This document shows positions 25,478-33,667 of a stretch of 39,840 bases of DNA, one piece after another (within the stretch, counting starts at the first letter, position 1; the number at the start of each line of letters is the position of its first letter). The stretch is taken from contig DASZFO010000370.1 of the NCBI GenBank assembly GCA_035939775.1, positions 1 through 39,840 on the forward strand, given 5' to 3'. Position numbers and translations under genes: made by a program. Origin of the DNA: Pirellulales bacterium (lineage in GTDB: Bacteria; Planctomycetota; Planctomycetia; Pirellulales; DATAWG01). The notes under the pieces are model-generated. The model was not told where the DNA came from. It saw only the letters and a list, made by a program, of their open reading frames with translations, and did no database searches.

Positions 25478-26650
25478 ATGCGGAATTCATCAAGGGAATG
25501 GCGCGGATTCTCGTTCGGGGAACGGCGCGGATTTGCGTCCAGGGAACGGCGCGGATTTACATTGGTCGAGCTGCTCGTCGTCATTTCCATCATCGGAATC
25601 CTGATGGCCCTGTTGCTCCCCGCCGTTCAGGCGGCGCGCGAAGCGGCGCGGCGCACGCAGTGCCTGAATAATCTGCGGCAACTCGGGCTGGGACTGGCGA
25701 ATTTTGAGGCGCAACAAGGCGCGTTCCCCCCAGGTCTCCCGACTTGCATGTCCCCCGCCCAAGCTTATACGGCCATCAACGGCAGCGGCGGCGGCGCCTG
25801 CACCTGCTGCGGGCCAAATTGGGCCGTCCAGGTTTTGACCCAGATTGAACAGCGCGACTTGTTCAATAGCGTGATGATCTGCATGGATGCGTTAAGCGCA
25901 ACCCAGACCGTTTGCAACGACTGCGCGAAAGCAGGGACGGCGACGAACGGCACGACTTGGACCGCCGTCGGGCCGTCCGTTCCTCAAACTTTTCTTTGCC
26001 CGAGTTCGAGTGCGGAAGCCATCGCACCAATGAATGGCGTCGGTGGATTCACGAATCCGATTGGTAAGGGGAATTACGCTGGCAACTGGGGATATTCGAC
26101 GTGGCAATACAATGCGTCCGCTTATCCACCTTCACCTCCAGCCTTGCCCAAGCCAACGTTTCAACCGACGGCCGCGGGGATGTTTGAGGTCGTCCAACTT
26201 TCCGCAAGCCCGGTTCCCGTTGGCCGCGCGCGAGTCGGATATCGCAAGGGAGTACGACAGGCCGACGTTGCCGATGGTTCGTCGCACACGATGATCGTCT
26301 CCGAGGTGATGGGCGTGAATTCGGCGACCGATAATCGCGGCGCGTGGACTTGGGCGGCCATGGGGGCATCGTACTTCACGGCCATGGCGGCCCCCAACGC
26401 GCCTTACAATCAGCCAGCAGACGTAATTCCGTTCTGCGACAACACCGTCCTACCGCCGCAGAGTCCACTTACCGGCACGCAGGGAGCGACGGCGACTGCC
26501 TGGAGCGCCGCGGCGCGGAGCGCTCACCCCGGGCTGGTCAACGCGGCGATGGCTGACGGCTCGACCCAAACCATCAGCGACACGATCGACTTGGCGATCT
26601 GGCAAGCCGCAGCCACTCGCGCAGGCCACGAGGCTCTGCAATTGCCCTAG
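25478..26650 (+). CDS. DUF1559 domain protein with type IV pilin-like N-terminal cleavage/methylation motif
   Basis: A 390-residue secreted or surface protein. The prepilin signal is [19 protein letters not shown], expected to be cut between Gly and Phe by a prepilin peptidase, followed by [15 protein letters not shown], a hallmark of the planctomycete DUF1559 family. The C-terminus has [12 protein letters not shown], the H-x9-DG motif of the family. Pairs of cysteines (CTCC) occur early in the mature domain. Before the canonical site the leader holds two more RGF motifs in an 8-residue repeat ([24 protein letters not shown]). ATG at 25478 has a good ribosome site. It is the only plus-strand gene, lies between two glycan blocks and is flanked by palindromic elements. 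A function in the glycan pathway is not shown; it may be independent. Confidence 0.92.
   Translation: MRNSSREWRGFSFGERRGFASRERRGFTLVELLVVISIIGILMALLLPAVQAAREAARRTQCLNNLRQLGLGLANFEAQQGAFPPGLPTCMSPAQAYTAINGSGGGACTCCGPNWAVQVLTQIEQRDLFNSVMICMDALSATQTVCNDCAKAGTATNGTTWTAVGPSVPQTFLCPSSSAEAIAPMNGVGGFTNPIGKGNYAGNWGYSTWQYNASAYPPSPPALPKPTFQPTAAGMFEVVQLSASPVPVGRARVGYRKGVRQADVADGSSHTMIVSEVMGVNSATDNRGAWTWAAMGASYFTAMAAPNAPYNQPADVIPFCDNTVLPPQSPLTGTQGATATAWSAAARSAHPGLVNAAMADGSTQTISDTIDLAIWQAAATRAGHEALQLP
25501..25572 (+). repeat. 24-bp tandem repeat in the DUF1559 leader
   Basis: Units start at 25501, 25525 and 25549, each with GCGCGGATT; the first two are closely alike over 24 bp and the third diverges after about 10 bp into the conserved TLVEL codons. 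The repeat multiplies the RGF part of the leader peptide. Confidence 0.75.
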
Positions 26651-26665
26651 ACTGGGTGGATGTCG

Positions 26666-26761
26666 AGTGCCATGCCCACACGCGGGGCAACCGCGCCAGC
26701 GGGTCGGCGTGGGCATGAGCCGCGACGGGCATGGCCACTCAGAGCTGTGGCCATGGCACCC
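26666..26761. repeat. Double-hairpin element B, copy 1
   Basis: It lies between the convergent DUF1559 (stop 26650) and amidotransferase (stop 26785) genes. Hairpin 1 pairs CATGCCCAC with GTGGGCATG; hairpin 2 pairs ATGGCCAC with GTGGCCAT around TCAGAGCT. Outer arms GTGCCATG / CATGGCAC bound it. A close copy is at 29902-29997. Its position suits a two-way transcription barrier, though no T-tract follows. Confidence 0.8.
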
Positions 26762-26784
26762 ATCAATTCAGCATTGAAGCTACG

Positions 26785-28749
26785 CTAGGCCCGGCTAATG
26801 ACGCGTACCGTGCCGGCGGCCGATTGTCCGCCCGCAGCTCCAAATCCGTTTCGGCTTTTGCCAATTCCCGCCGATTGGAATGGGAACGAGAACAAGAAGT
26901 TCCATAAGGCGCGCCGATAGTCGGCGCGGCCCGAGAGATGGTCCTGCCAGGCGGCATGGATCACATCGTAGTTGAACCAGCCGCCGCGCCGCGTTTGTTC
27001 GAGCGCGTCGTCCATGCGCTCGCAAAGGATCGTCCTGAGCCAAGTAGCCTGGGGGACACCGAAGCCTTTCTTTGGTTTTCGCATCAAGGCCAGTGGCAGC
27101 AGCTTGGCGGCGACGCGGCGCATCAGGTATTTACCCTTGCCGCCGCGGAAGATCAAGTTCGCCGGCAGATCGCCCAGAAAACTGGCGAGGTTGGCGTCCA
27201 AAAGCGGCGCGCGGACTTCGAGCGCATGGAACATGCTGGCCCGATCGATCTTCGTCAGAATCGAGCATTCGAGATAGGTCCGAATCCACGTCGCCACTTG
27301 GGCATGCACGTCGCCCGCGTGCTTGGCCTCCGAGAAAGCTCGCCGCGTCGGCTCGAGAATCTCCTCGATGTCGATTTGCCGCGCCAGGTCGGGATGGAGC
27401 GCTTGGGCCGCCATCCAGACCGGGAAGCTGGCCATCCAGCCTTGAATTCGCTCTTGCGGCGGGTGCAACAGGCCTTGCGAAAAATGCCGGGCCTTGAAGC
27501 GCAGCGACATATTCGAGGGATCGTTCGGCGAGAGCCGTTCGATCGTCTTGGTGGCCATGTACCACAGCTTTCGCGGCAAGATGCGCTCCATCATCCGCGC
27601 GGGAAACCAGGCCCGGAAAGGATCGTAACCGGCCTGGAGTTCGTCGGCGCCGTCGCCGCCGAGCGCCACCGTCACATGCTCCCGAGCAAAGCGGCAAAGG
27701 AGCGACGTCGGTACAATGCTCGGATCGCCGAACGGCTCGGAGAGATTATCCCAAACAAAGTCGAGTTCGCGTTGCAACTCCTGATCGCCAATTACGAGCG
27801 TATGATGTTCGGCATCGACGGCCTCTGCCATCAGCTCGGCGCTCCACCGCTCGTCGTAGGAAGGCTCTTTGAAGCCGATTGTGAACGTGCGAATCGTGTC
27901 GTCGGGGCGCACCATCCGCCAGACGGCGGCCAACAGCGAGCTATCCAAACCGCCGCTCAAGAACAGGCCGACGGGCACGTCGCTGCGCAACCGCAGGCGA
28001 AACGCGTCTTTGAGTCCCGTTAGAAAATGCTCCTCCGCGTCCGCGATTCCGATCGGCTTCGGATTGGGCTCGAACTGCCAGAACGTGCCGCCGTTCAAGC
28101 GATTTCCGTCGGTGTCCAGCTCGACCCACGACGCGGCCGGCAGCTTTTCGACGCCGCGATAAACCGTCCGCGCCTCCGGCATGCCGTCGTAGACCATGTA
28201 GCGGGCTACGCCCAGCGGGTCGGGATCCGGCGGACCTCCCGGCAAGCCAGTGAACAGCGAAAGCTCCGAGGAGAAAGCGAGCACGCGGCTGCCATCGTCC
28301 AATCGCACGCGGCCCCAGAACAGCGGCTTCTTCCCCCAGCGGTCGCGGGCCAGAATCAACCGCTTCTCCGCCGGGCGATACCAGGCGAAGGCGAACATCC
28401 CGTTGAAATCGCGGAGGATCTCGATTCCCCAGGCCTCGAGCGCGGCCAGCAGCACGGCCGTGTCGTATCGGCGATCGACGGCGTGGCCATGCGCCTCCAG
28501 CCGATCGGCGATTTCCAGATAGTTGTAGATTTCGCCGTTGAACGTGATCACGGAGCGACCGGAGCGGCTGACCATCGGCTGCCGGCCCCCTTCGTCGAGC
28601 CCGATGATGGCCAAACGCCGGTGCCCCAGCGTCAGCTCCGGCGATTCCCATTGTCCGTCGGAATCGGGACCGCGATGCGCCAAGCCGGGCAGGAACTGTC
28701 TAACGAGGGCGGGACCGCGCGGGCCCCCGATTCCCATGATCCCGCACAT
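26785..28749 (-). CDS. asnB: AsnB-type glutamine-dependent amidotransferase (second copy)
   Basis: A 654-residue class II amidotransferase with catalytic Cys2 (MCGIMGIGG), glutaminase motifs LAHRGPDSDG and NGEIYNY, PP-loop LSGGLDSS, and a C-terminal RKPKKGFGVPQATWLR typical of asparagine synthase-like proteins in polysaccharide and secretion-linked loci. A likely role is amidation of a uronic acid or another glycan carboxyl; true asparagine synthesis cannot be excluded. It differs clearly from the copy at 8941-11001, so the two probably have different acceptors. ATG at 28749 begins 50 bases inside the end of the upstream glycosyltransferase gene, an unusually long overlap. It ends the right-hand minus-strand block, facing the DUF1559 gene. 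Confidence 0.88.
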   Translation of the reverse strand: MCGIMGIGGPRGPALVRQFLPGLAHRGPDSDGQWESPELTLGHRRLAIIGLDEGGRQPMVSRSGRSVITFNGEIYNYLEIADRLEAHGHAVDRRYDTAVLLAALEAWGIEILRDFNGMFAFAWYRPAEKRLILARDRWGKKPLFWGRVRLDDGSRVLAFSSELSLFTGLPGGPPDPDPLGVARYMVYDGMPEARTVYRGVEKLPAASWVELDTDGNRLNGGTFWQFEPNPKPIGIADAEEHFLTGLKDAFRLRLRSDVPVGLFLSGGLDSSLLAAVWRMVRPDDTIRTFTIGFKEPSYDERWSAELMAEAVDAEHHTLVIGDQELQRELDFVWDNLSEPFGDPSIVPTSLLCRFAREHVTVALGGDGADELQAGYDPFRAWFPARMMERILPRKLWYMATKTIERLSPNDPSNMSLRFKARHFSQGLLHPPQERIQGWMASFPVWMAAQALHPDLARQIDIEEILEPTRRAFSEAKHAGDVHAQVATWIRTYLECSILTKIDRASMFHALEVRAPLLDANLASFLGDLPANLIFRGGKGKYLMRRVAAKLLPLALMRKPKKGFGVPQATWLRTILCERMDDALEQTRRGGWFNYDVIHAAWQDHLSGRADYRRALWNFLFSFPFQSAGIGKSRNGFGAAGGQSAAGTVRVISRA

Positions 28750-29866
28750 AATCTTCCCCGGATTCCGGTTCGGAGACTCGGCCGCGCGAGTCGTAAATCT
28801 TTTCCACAGTATACGGCCTTGCGTCGCGCGACTCGTAATGCACGCGGATCAGCACTTCGGCGAGGATTCCGGAGAACAGCGACATGATCGCTCCGATCAT
28901 GAAACTCGCCGCCATGGCCGGCAGCGGAGTTTGGATGAAACTCGCCGAGTAGTTGATTCCAATCAGCCGCAGCCAACCGAATTTGAAAACGATCATGAAA
29001 AACAACGTCGCGAACATCGCCGCCATGAATCCCAGTGCCACCTGGCCGAAGAAGTGCATCGGCCGGTTGTAGTAGCGGGTCATGAAGCGGATCAGCAACA
29101 GGTCGAGAAACACCTTGAAGATCCGCCGACTGCCATACTTGCTTACTCCGGCCTTTCGCGGCCGATGATCGACGGGGAGTTCGGTGACCTTGGCGCCGTG
29201 GATGGCCAGATAGAGCGGGATGAAGCGGTGCATCTCGCCGTAGAGGTGCAATTCCTTGAGCATCGAGCCGCGATAGGCCTTGAGCGTGCAACCGTAATCG
29301 TGCAGTTTCACTCCGGAGACGCGACCGATCAGCTTGTTGGCAACGAGGCTGGGCAGTTTTCGCGAGACCGCTTTGTCTTGCCGATTCCGCCGCCAGCCGC
29401 TCACCACGTCGTAGCCCTTTTCGAACTCCGCCAATAGCCGCGGTATGTCGGCCGGGTTGTTCTGGCCGTCGGCATCGAGGGGAAACACGACCGTTCCCTC
29501 GGCCAATTGAAAACCGGCCGACATCGCGGCCGTCTGCCCGAAGTTGCGACGAAAGCGGATCACGCGCGTCCGCAGATCGGTCTCTTCCGACTCACGGCAG
29601 AGTTCCTCGAGCACGGCGAGCGAACCATCTCGCGAACAATCGTCCACATAGATGATCTCCGCCGATCGGCCCGTAGCGCGCAGCGCGGCCCGGATCTCGG
29701 CATCCAGCGGCCGCAAGCTCTCTTCTTCGTTGTAGACGGGGACGACGACGGACAGATCGCACGCGCCCGCGCGATCCGCGTTATCGGGCACCGCATCCGA
29801 CAACGGAACCTCGGCGTCAAGCTCGGTCCGATCGTCGACGATCCCGTTGCCCTGTTTCGAGGTCAT
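28700..29866 (-). CDS. GtrB/DPM-like family 2 glycosyltransferase with C-terminal membrane segments
   Basis: A 388-residue GT2 enzyme of the polyprenyl-phosphate glycosyltransferase type. Motifs are SVVVPVYNEEESL, YVDDCSRDGS, FRRNFGQTAAM, and PLDADGQNNP (metal-binding DxD); two hydrophobic segments near residues 275-300 and 310-345 anchor it. Such proteins load a sugar onto undecaprenyl phosphate for later use at the outer face by GT39/GT83-type enzymes. It starts at ATG 29866 after palindromic element B. The last 25 residues (SEPESGEDYV onward) overlap the next gene and look like non-conserved tail. A GT39-like gene at the right edge of the window could use its product. Confidence 0.88.
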   Translation of the reverse strand: MTSKQGNGIVDDRTELDAEVPLSDAVPDNADRAGACDLSVVVPVYNEEESLRPLDAEIRAALRATGRSAEIIYVDDCSRDGSLAVLEELCRESEETDLRTRVIRFRRNFGQTAAMSAGFQLAEGTVVFPLDADGQNNPADIPRLLAEFEKGYDVVSGWRRNRQDKAVSRKLPSLVANKLIGRVSGVKLHDYGCTLKAYRGSMLKELHLYGEMHRFIPLYLAIHGAKVTELPVDHRPRKAGVSKYGSRRIFKVFLDLLLIRFMTRYYNRPMHFFGQVALGFMAAMFATLFFMIVFKFGWLRLIGINYSASFIQTPLPAMAASFMIGAIMSLFSGILAEVLIRVHYESRDARPYTVEKIYDSRGRVSEPESGEDYVRDHGNRGPARSRPR

Positions 29867-29901
29867 GTCAGTCTTTGCAGCAATTCAACGTAGGGAACGC
29901 T

Positions 29902-29997
29902 GGGTGCCATGCCCACGCGGGCACCTGCGCCAGCAGGTCGGCGTGGGCATGCGACATCGCCGCCACATGGCCACTCAGAGCAGTGGCCATGGCACCC
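29902..29997. repeat. Double-hairpin element B, copy 2
   Basis: Outer arms GGGTGCCATG (29902-29911) and CATGGCACCC (29988-29997) are perfect complements. Hairpin 1 pairs CATGCCCACGC with GCGTGGGCATG (11 bp); hairpin 2 pairs ATGGCCACT with AGTGGCCAT around CAGAGC. It sits between the methyltransferase (stop 30028) and the GtrB-like gene (start 29866), inside what may be one operon. Confidence 0.85.
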
Positions 29998-30027
29998 GTC
30001 AAATCAACTTCAAACCTCCGGCTCCGT

Positions 30028-31080
30028 TCAACCGCCGGTGTCAGCGCTCTGCAACCGGTGCTGAGTTTGGTCGTCCGCCGCCCGCTCTCCGTTCCGCTCG
30101 ACCGTCACGCCCCAGCTCATCCCCCGGCTATGCTCGATCCCCTGCACCGTCCAACCCTCGACGGCGACCATGTCCAACACTTCATCCTTACGCATATAGT
30201 ATGCCACGGGGGCCAATAGTTGGTCGAACACGATCGCGTGGATTTTTGCGAATGAGCCGCTGGCCAACCAGCGCATATAGCCCGAATATGGCAATCTTAG
30301 GCCTATGCCCGGCAATTTATACAAACTCTTCGCCGCCAGCGCAACCGGCACGGCGATCACCGCCGACATCGCTTTCAGCATCCGGAGCGGCATCTTCGAG
30401 GTGATCCGTCGCATGGGGTTTAGAACATAAAGCAGGCCCCCGTTTCCCTCGCGACCGTAAACCCACACCTGAAACCAGCCGCCGGGTTTGATCTTTGACG
30501 CCAAGGCGGCAAAACCGCGCTTCGGCTCGGGCAAATGATGCAACACGCCCAATGAATAGCCGGCGTCAAACGCGTCGGCCTTAAGAGGCGGGTGGTAAAT
30601 ATCCCCTTGCACGATGCAAACCGATTCGAGATCGCGCGTATTCGCGAACGCCGCCTCGACGGCGCTCCCCAAATCAATGCCGACCAACCGCGCAACACCG
30701 TGCCGGGCCGCTATCGTCGCATGCCGCCCCATCCCGCACCCTGCGTCGAGTACCGTCAACCCCGCCAGGTCGGTCAATCGCCTCGGGCAGAACCAAGTGG
30801 CCATGCTCTTTTCTTCTTCCGCCGGATCGAACGTCGAGAACTCATTCCACTCGAATCCGAATCTCTCTGCCGTGTTCTCGCGAAGTGATGACCGGTTGCA
30901 ATCGTTCGGCAACAACCGCGGAACGCCACGCTCGATTGGAAATGAAACTCGACAATTGTCGCAGTGAAGCGCGCCTTGCATGACGTGCCCGTCAGCACCT
31001 GGTTGATCTGCCGGCGCATCAAGGCGGAATTCATGCCCGCAGCTAGGGCAGCTCAACAGTTTGACGAATTCGGCTCTCAA
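30028..31080 (-). CDS. Zinc-ribbon class I SAM methyltransferase
   Basis: A 350-residue protein. The N-terminus has a Trm112-like zinc ribbon (CPSC at 11-14, CDNC at 40-43), followed by VLDAGCGMGRH, SAM motif I, and GVLHHLPEP, a motif found in Methyltransf_11 members. The C-terminal third is hydrophobic in parts (MSAVIAVPVALAAKSLY), which may bring it to the membrane. It probably methylates a glycan or a lipid-linked intermediate. The start is TTG at 31080; no better start lies in frame and no ribosome site is visible. It is followed by palindromic element B before the GtrB-like gene. Confidence 0.83.
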   Translation of the reverse strand: MRAEFVKLLSCPSCGHEFRLDAPADQPGADGHVMQGALHCDNCRVSFPIERGVPRLLPNDCNRSSLRENTAERFGFEWNEFSTFDPAEEEKSMATWFCPRRLTDLAGLTVLDAGCGMGRHATIAARHGVARLVGIDLGSAVEAAFANTRDLESVCIVQGDIYHPPLKADAFDAGYSLGVLHHLPEPKRGFAALASKIKPGGWFQVWVYGREGNGGLLYVLNPMRRITSKMPLRMLKAMSAVIAVPVALAAKSLYKLPGIGLRLPYSGYMRWLASGSFAKIHAIVFDQLLAPVAYYMRKDEVLDMVAVEGWTVQGIEHSRGMSWGVTVERNGERAADDQTQHRLQSADTGG

Positions 31081-31140
31081 AAACGTGTGCCCCGTTTGAC
31101 AATGACGCAGTCCAGCTGGTTCTGCAATTATCAGCAGCGA

Positions 31141-31758
31141 TTAGTCGGCCGGCCTCACGAAGACGTACTCAATCTCTTCGAAACCGCCCACCCAGAAACA
31201 GAACAGTCTCGAAAAGACCATCGGGATCAGATTGGCAACTGCGTCGATCACGGCTCCGACCGCCGAGGCCGCGACGACCGCCGGTCGAGAGGCGACGTAT
31301 GCCTTGAGATACGGTTGCGCGTTCCAGTGCAAACGCATCTGCTTCAGGTCCAGGTGGCAGCCGACATACCAGGGGAGCATCTTGGGATTGAAATACAACG
31401 GAAATGAAACATCGAAGCCGCGCTTATGGTCTGGATGTGTGAATCCGCGCGAGAAGTGCGGCACCTTGATGTGCAATTCCCCGCCCACCGCGAGCAGCCG
31501 ATGGCACTCGCGCATGAACGCGAACGGGTCGTTCAGGTGCTCAAGCACGTGCGAACCGAAGATTCGGTCGTAACTGCCCGCCTCGAACGGGTACGGATAC
31601 TCATCGAGATTGTGGACCACATCCGGCTTCAGCGCCGGGAGGAAATCGACGTTAACGTAATCCTTGAGCGGATAATTGCCAGAGCCAAGATTGAGCTTCC
31701 GCAGCTTCGTCGATGATGCGATTGCTTGGATCACCGGTTGTCTCCCCTTGGTTGACAT
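31141..31758 (-). CDS. Small SAM-dependent methyltransferase-like protein
   Basis: A protein of about 205 residues with the N-terminal core LRKLNLGSGNYPLKDYVNVD, the SAM-binding signature of a subgroup of small methyltransferases common in polysaccharide loci, and GSHVLEHLNDP as the motif II-like segment. The preferred start is ATG at 31758 (MSTKGRQ); ATG at 31800 is an alternative. The frame extends to 32124, but there it only re-reads the acetyltransferase gene. A TATAAT at 31804-31799 could be a -10 box placing a transcript start about 35 bp before the ATG, though no good -35 accompanies it. Near the C-terminus lies a hydrophobic stretch (AVIDAVANLIPMVF). Substrate unknown. Confidence 0.78.
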   Translation of the reverse strand: MSTKGRQPVIQAIASSTKLRKLNLGSGNYPLKDYVNVDFLPALKPDVVHNLDEYPYPFEAGSYDRIFGSHVLEHLNDPFAFMRECHRLLAVGGELHIKVPHFSRGFTHPDHKRGFDVSFPLYFNPKMLPWYVGCHLDLKQMRLHWNAQPYLKAYVASRPAVVAASAVGAVIDAVANLIPMVFSRLFCFWVGGFEEIEYVFVRPAD

Positions 31759-31843
31759 CGAGCGCGTCGCGGCACAATTGCTTCGCGTGTACCGCCTCAT
31801 TATAGTGTAACACTCTTCCGTTGAAACTTTCGGTTTGGGACGA

Positions 31844-32572
31844 TTAGGAATCCAGCCAGAAATGAAAGACGAGTTCAACCTTTTCGACGCTGTAGCCGCA
31901 AGACTCGTAGAGTTGGCACGCCGGCCGATTGTCTCCTTGCGTAACAACCTGGGCATGCTCGAAACCGCGCGTGATAAATTCGCGCTGTGCAGCATTGACC
32001 AGACGCCGGCCAAGGTTTCGGCCCCGTGCGGCGGCCGCCACTGCGAGCAAACCGATATCTCCGCGGCCATTCTTTTCTCCGAGAGTAACCATCCCAGCGA
32101 TCGATCCCGTTGAATCTTTGGCAATTAGAATCCCGCGGGCCATCGTTCCTTCGGCAGATTTCCGAATCCAAGTTCGGTAAAGCTCTTCGAATCCGCCCGC
32201 GGGCATTCGCGGATCCAATCGGAAACGCGACATGCCTCCGCTCTCGATCGCAAGTTCCTCCAATTCGGGCGTCGGGGTCTTCGATTGGAAGAATTCGATC
32301 TGATCCAAGTTGGCAAAATCATCCGGTTCAACGGCGCGTAAGTCGGCAACAAAAGTCGTCTTCCGATCCGCCAAGAAGCCCCCGCGGAGTCTGGCCACTT
32401 CATTGGAAAGAACATTGTCCGCCGCGAACCAATATGCAAGCTTAACTCCCGCAAGTCGCATCTCTAGCAATGTCTCGCCGAGCTGCTCTTGGCTCATTGA
32501 GGAGGGACGAATCCGGGCCACCCGGAATCCAAAAAATGAGGAGTCCCACTCCATCGATTCATACGACGGCAT
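31844..32572 (-). CDS. wecD: GNAT acetyltransferase, WecD/RffC-like (dTDP-Fuc4N N-acetyltransferase)
   Basis: A 242-residue GNAT protein. The N-terminal WDSSFFGF and central SRFRLDPRMP followed by ELYRTWI match the layout of enterobacterial WecD/RffC, which acetylates dTDP-4-amino-4,6-dideoxygalactose. The acetyl-CoA loop is RGRNLGRRL after IGLLAV, and the C-terminus has QLYESCGY, a common GNAT ending. The partner WecE-type aminotransferase gene is two genes upstream, with rmlA and rmlB beyond, so the four steps to dTDP-Fuc4NAc are together. ATG at 32572 is used; an internal ATG at 32554 is possible. Identity with WecD rests on pattern recall and context, so other amino-sugar acetyltransferases remain possible. 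Confidence 0.75.
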   Translation of the reverse strand: MPSYESMEWDSSFFGFRVARIRPSSMSQEQLGETLLEMRLAGVKLAYWFAADNVLSNEVARLRGGFLADRKTTFVADLRAVEPDDFANLDQIEFFQSKTPTPELEELAIESGGMSRFRLDPRMPAGGFEELYRTWIRKSAEGTMARGILIAKDSTGSIAGMVTLGEKNGRGDIGLLAVAAAARGRNLGRRLVNAAQREFITRGFEHAQVVTQGDNRPACQLYESCGYSVEKVELVFHFWLDS

Positions 32573-32584
32573 GTCGAAATCCGG

Positions 32585-33625
32585 TCACGGGAGCTGGTTC
32601 GAATTCGGGCCGCAACCGACGGTCTCACGCACCGCATAGGCGGGCCGATCCATCAAGCGAAAGTGCATGCGAGCCAAGTATTCACCGATGATTCCCAACG
32701 TGAACAATTGAACTCCTGAAAAAATTGCGATGATTGCCGCGAGAAATGGGAAGCCGGCAACTGAGCTACCTTGGATCAAATACCTTCCGACGACGTAGAT
32801 GAGTACGATGATTCCCAAAAAGGTGAAGGAGAATCCCAAGAAACTGCCGATCCGCAACGGCAACGTGCTGAATCCGGTCATCATGTTCATCGCGTGCGCA
32901 ACGAGCATTCGGAAAGTGTAGTTCGAAAGTCCGGAGGCCCGACGTTCGTGTCGAACTGGAATCGCACTGAATCGCTTCGTTCCCCAGGTGAGAAGTACGT
33001 CGACCGAGACGAACGGTCCGTGAAAATGCTCGAAACCGCCGCGGGCGTTTGTGCGCAGCGCGCGAAAGGCACTCACGTCGCGGGCGGTTTCCGCGCCGAT
33101 AGCGGTTTGCAAGGCGAGCTTCGTGACCAGTGATGCGACGTCACGCAAAAGGCCATGTTGCTCTCGCAATGGTTTTCCATAGACGACGTCGTGTCCCTCC
33201 GCGAGCCTCGCCACAAGCTTGGGAATCTCTTCGGGAGGATTCTGCAAATCGTCGTCGAGCGTAACAGTCGTGTCGAAGCTAGCGGAGCGAATCCCACACA
33301 ACAGCGCGTTGTGTTGGCCATAGTTGCGCATGAGATTAATGCCGCGGACCCACGAATGCAGTTCCGCCAATTCGCAAACGCGTTTCCAACTTCGATCGCG
33401 GCTTCCGTCGTTGACCAAAATAACCTCGTATGCGGTGGCGCAATTGGGCAATACCGTGGAAAGCCGTTCGACCAACTCCGCGAGCGTTCCCTCGCCATTG
33501 TAAACCGGCACAACCACAGAGATTCCGCCGGGCAGCGAAGTAGCCTGCTGGGTACGGAAACCTACTGCGGGCGCGGAGGAAGGGCTTCCCGTGCTCGCTT
33601 CGGTTATCGTGTCGAGTCTGCTCAT
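32585..33625 (-). CDS. GtrB/DPM-like polyprenyl-phosphate glycosyltransferase
   Basis: A 346-residue GT2 enzyme with ISVVVPVYNGEG, LVNDGSRDRSW, LMRNYGQHNAL and LDDDLQNPPEE (metal binding), then two C-terminal membrane segments (about FLGFSFTFLGIIVLIYVVG and FPFLAAIIAIFSGVQLFTLG). This is the form of enzymes that attach a sugar to undecaprenyl phosphate. Lying between the wecE-like and wecD-like genes, it is a reasonable candidate for transferring Fuc4NAc or a related deoxyamino sugar to the lipid. The start is ATG at 33625 (MSRLD); TTG at 33646 is possible. It is 42 bp after the aminotransferase stop and 12 bp before the acetyltransferase gene. Confidence 0.87.
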   Translation of the reverse strand: MSRLDTITEASTGSPSSAPAVGFRTQQATSLPGGISVVVPVYNGEGTLAELVERLSTVLPNCATAYEVILVNDGSRDRSWKRVCELAELHSWVRGINLMRNYGQHNALLCGIRSASFDTTVTLDDDLQNPPEEIPKLVARLAEGHDVVYGKPLREQHGLLRDVASLVTKLALQTAIGAETARDVSAFRALRTNARGGFEHFHGPFVSVDVLLTWGTKRFSAIPVRHERRASGLSNYTFRMLVAHAMNMMTGFSTLPLRIGSFLGFSFTFLGIIVLIYVVGRYLIQGSSVAGFPFLAAIIAIFSGVQLFTLGIIGEYLARMHFRLMDRPAYAVRETVGCGPNSNQLP

Positions 33626-33667
33626 AACATCGAAGTTCACCAGCAATTGCGCGGACTCGAGCGGTGC

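Noticed and set aside
31799-31804. Perfect TATAAT on the minus strand before the small methyltransferase gene
   Set aside because: No acceptable -35 at the right distance and an ATG overlaps it; kept only as a remark.
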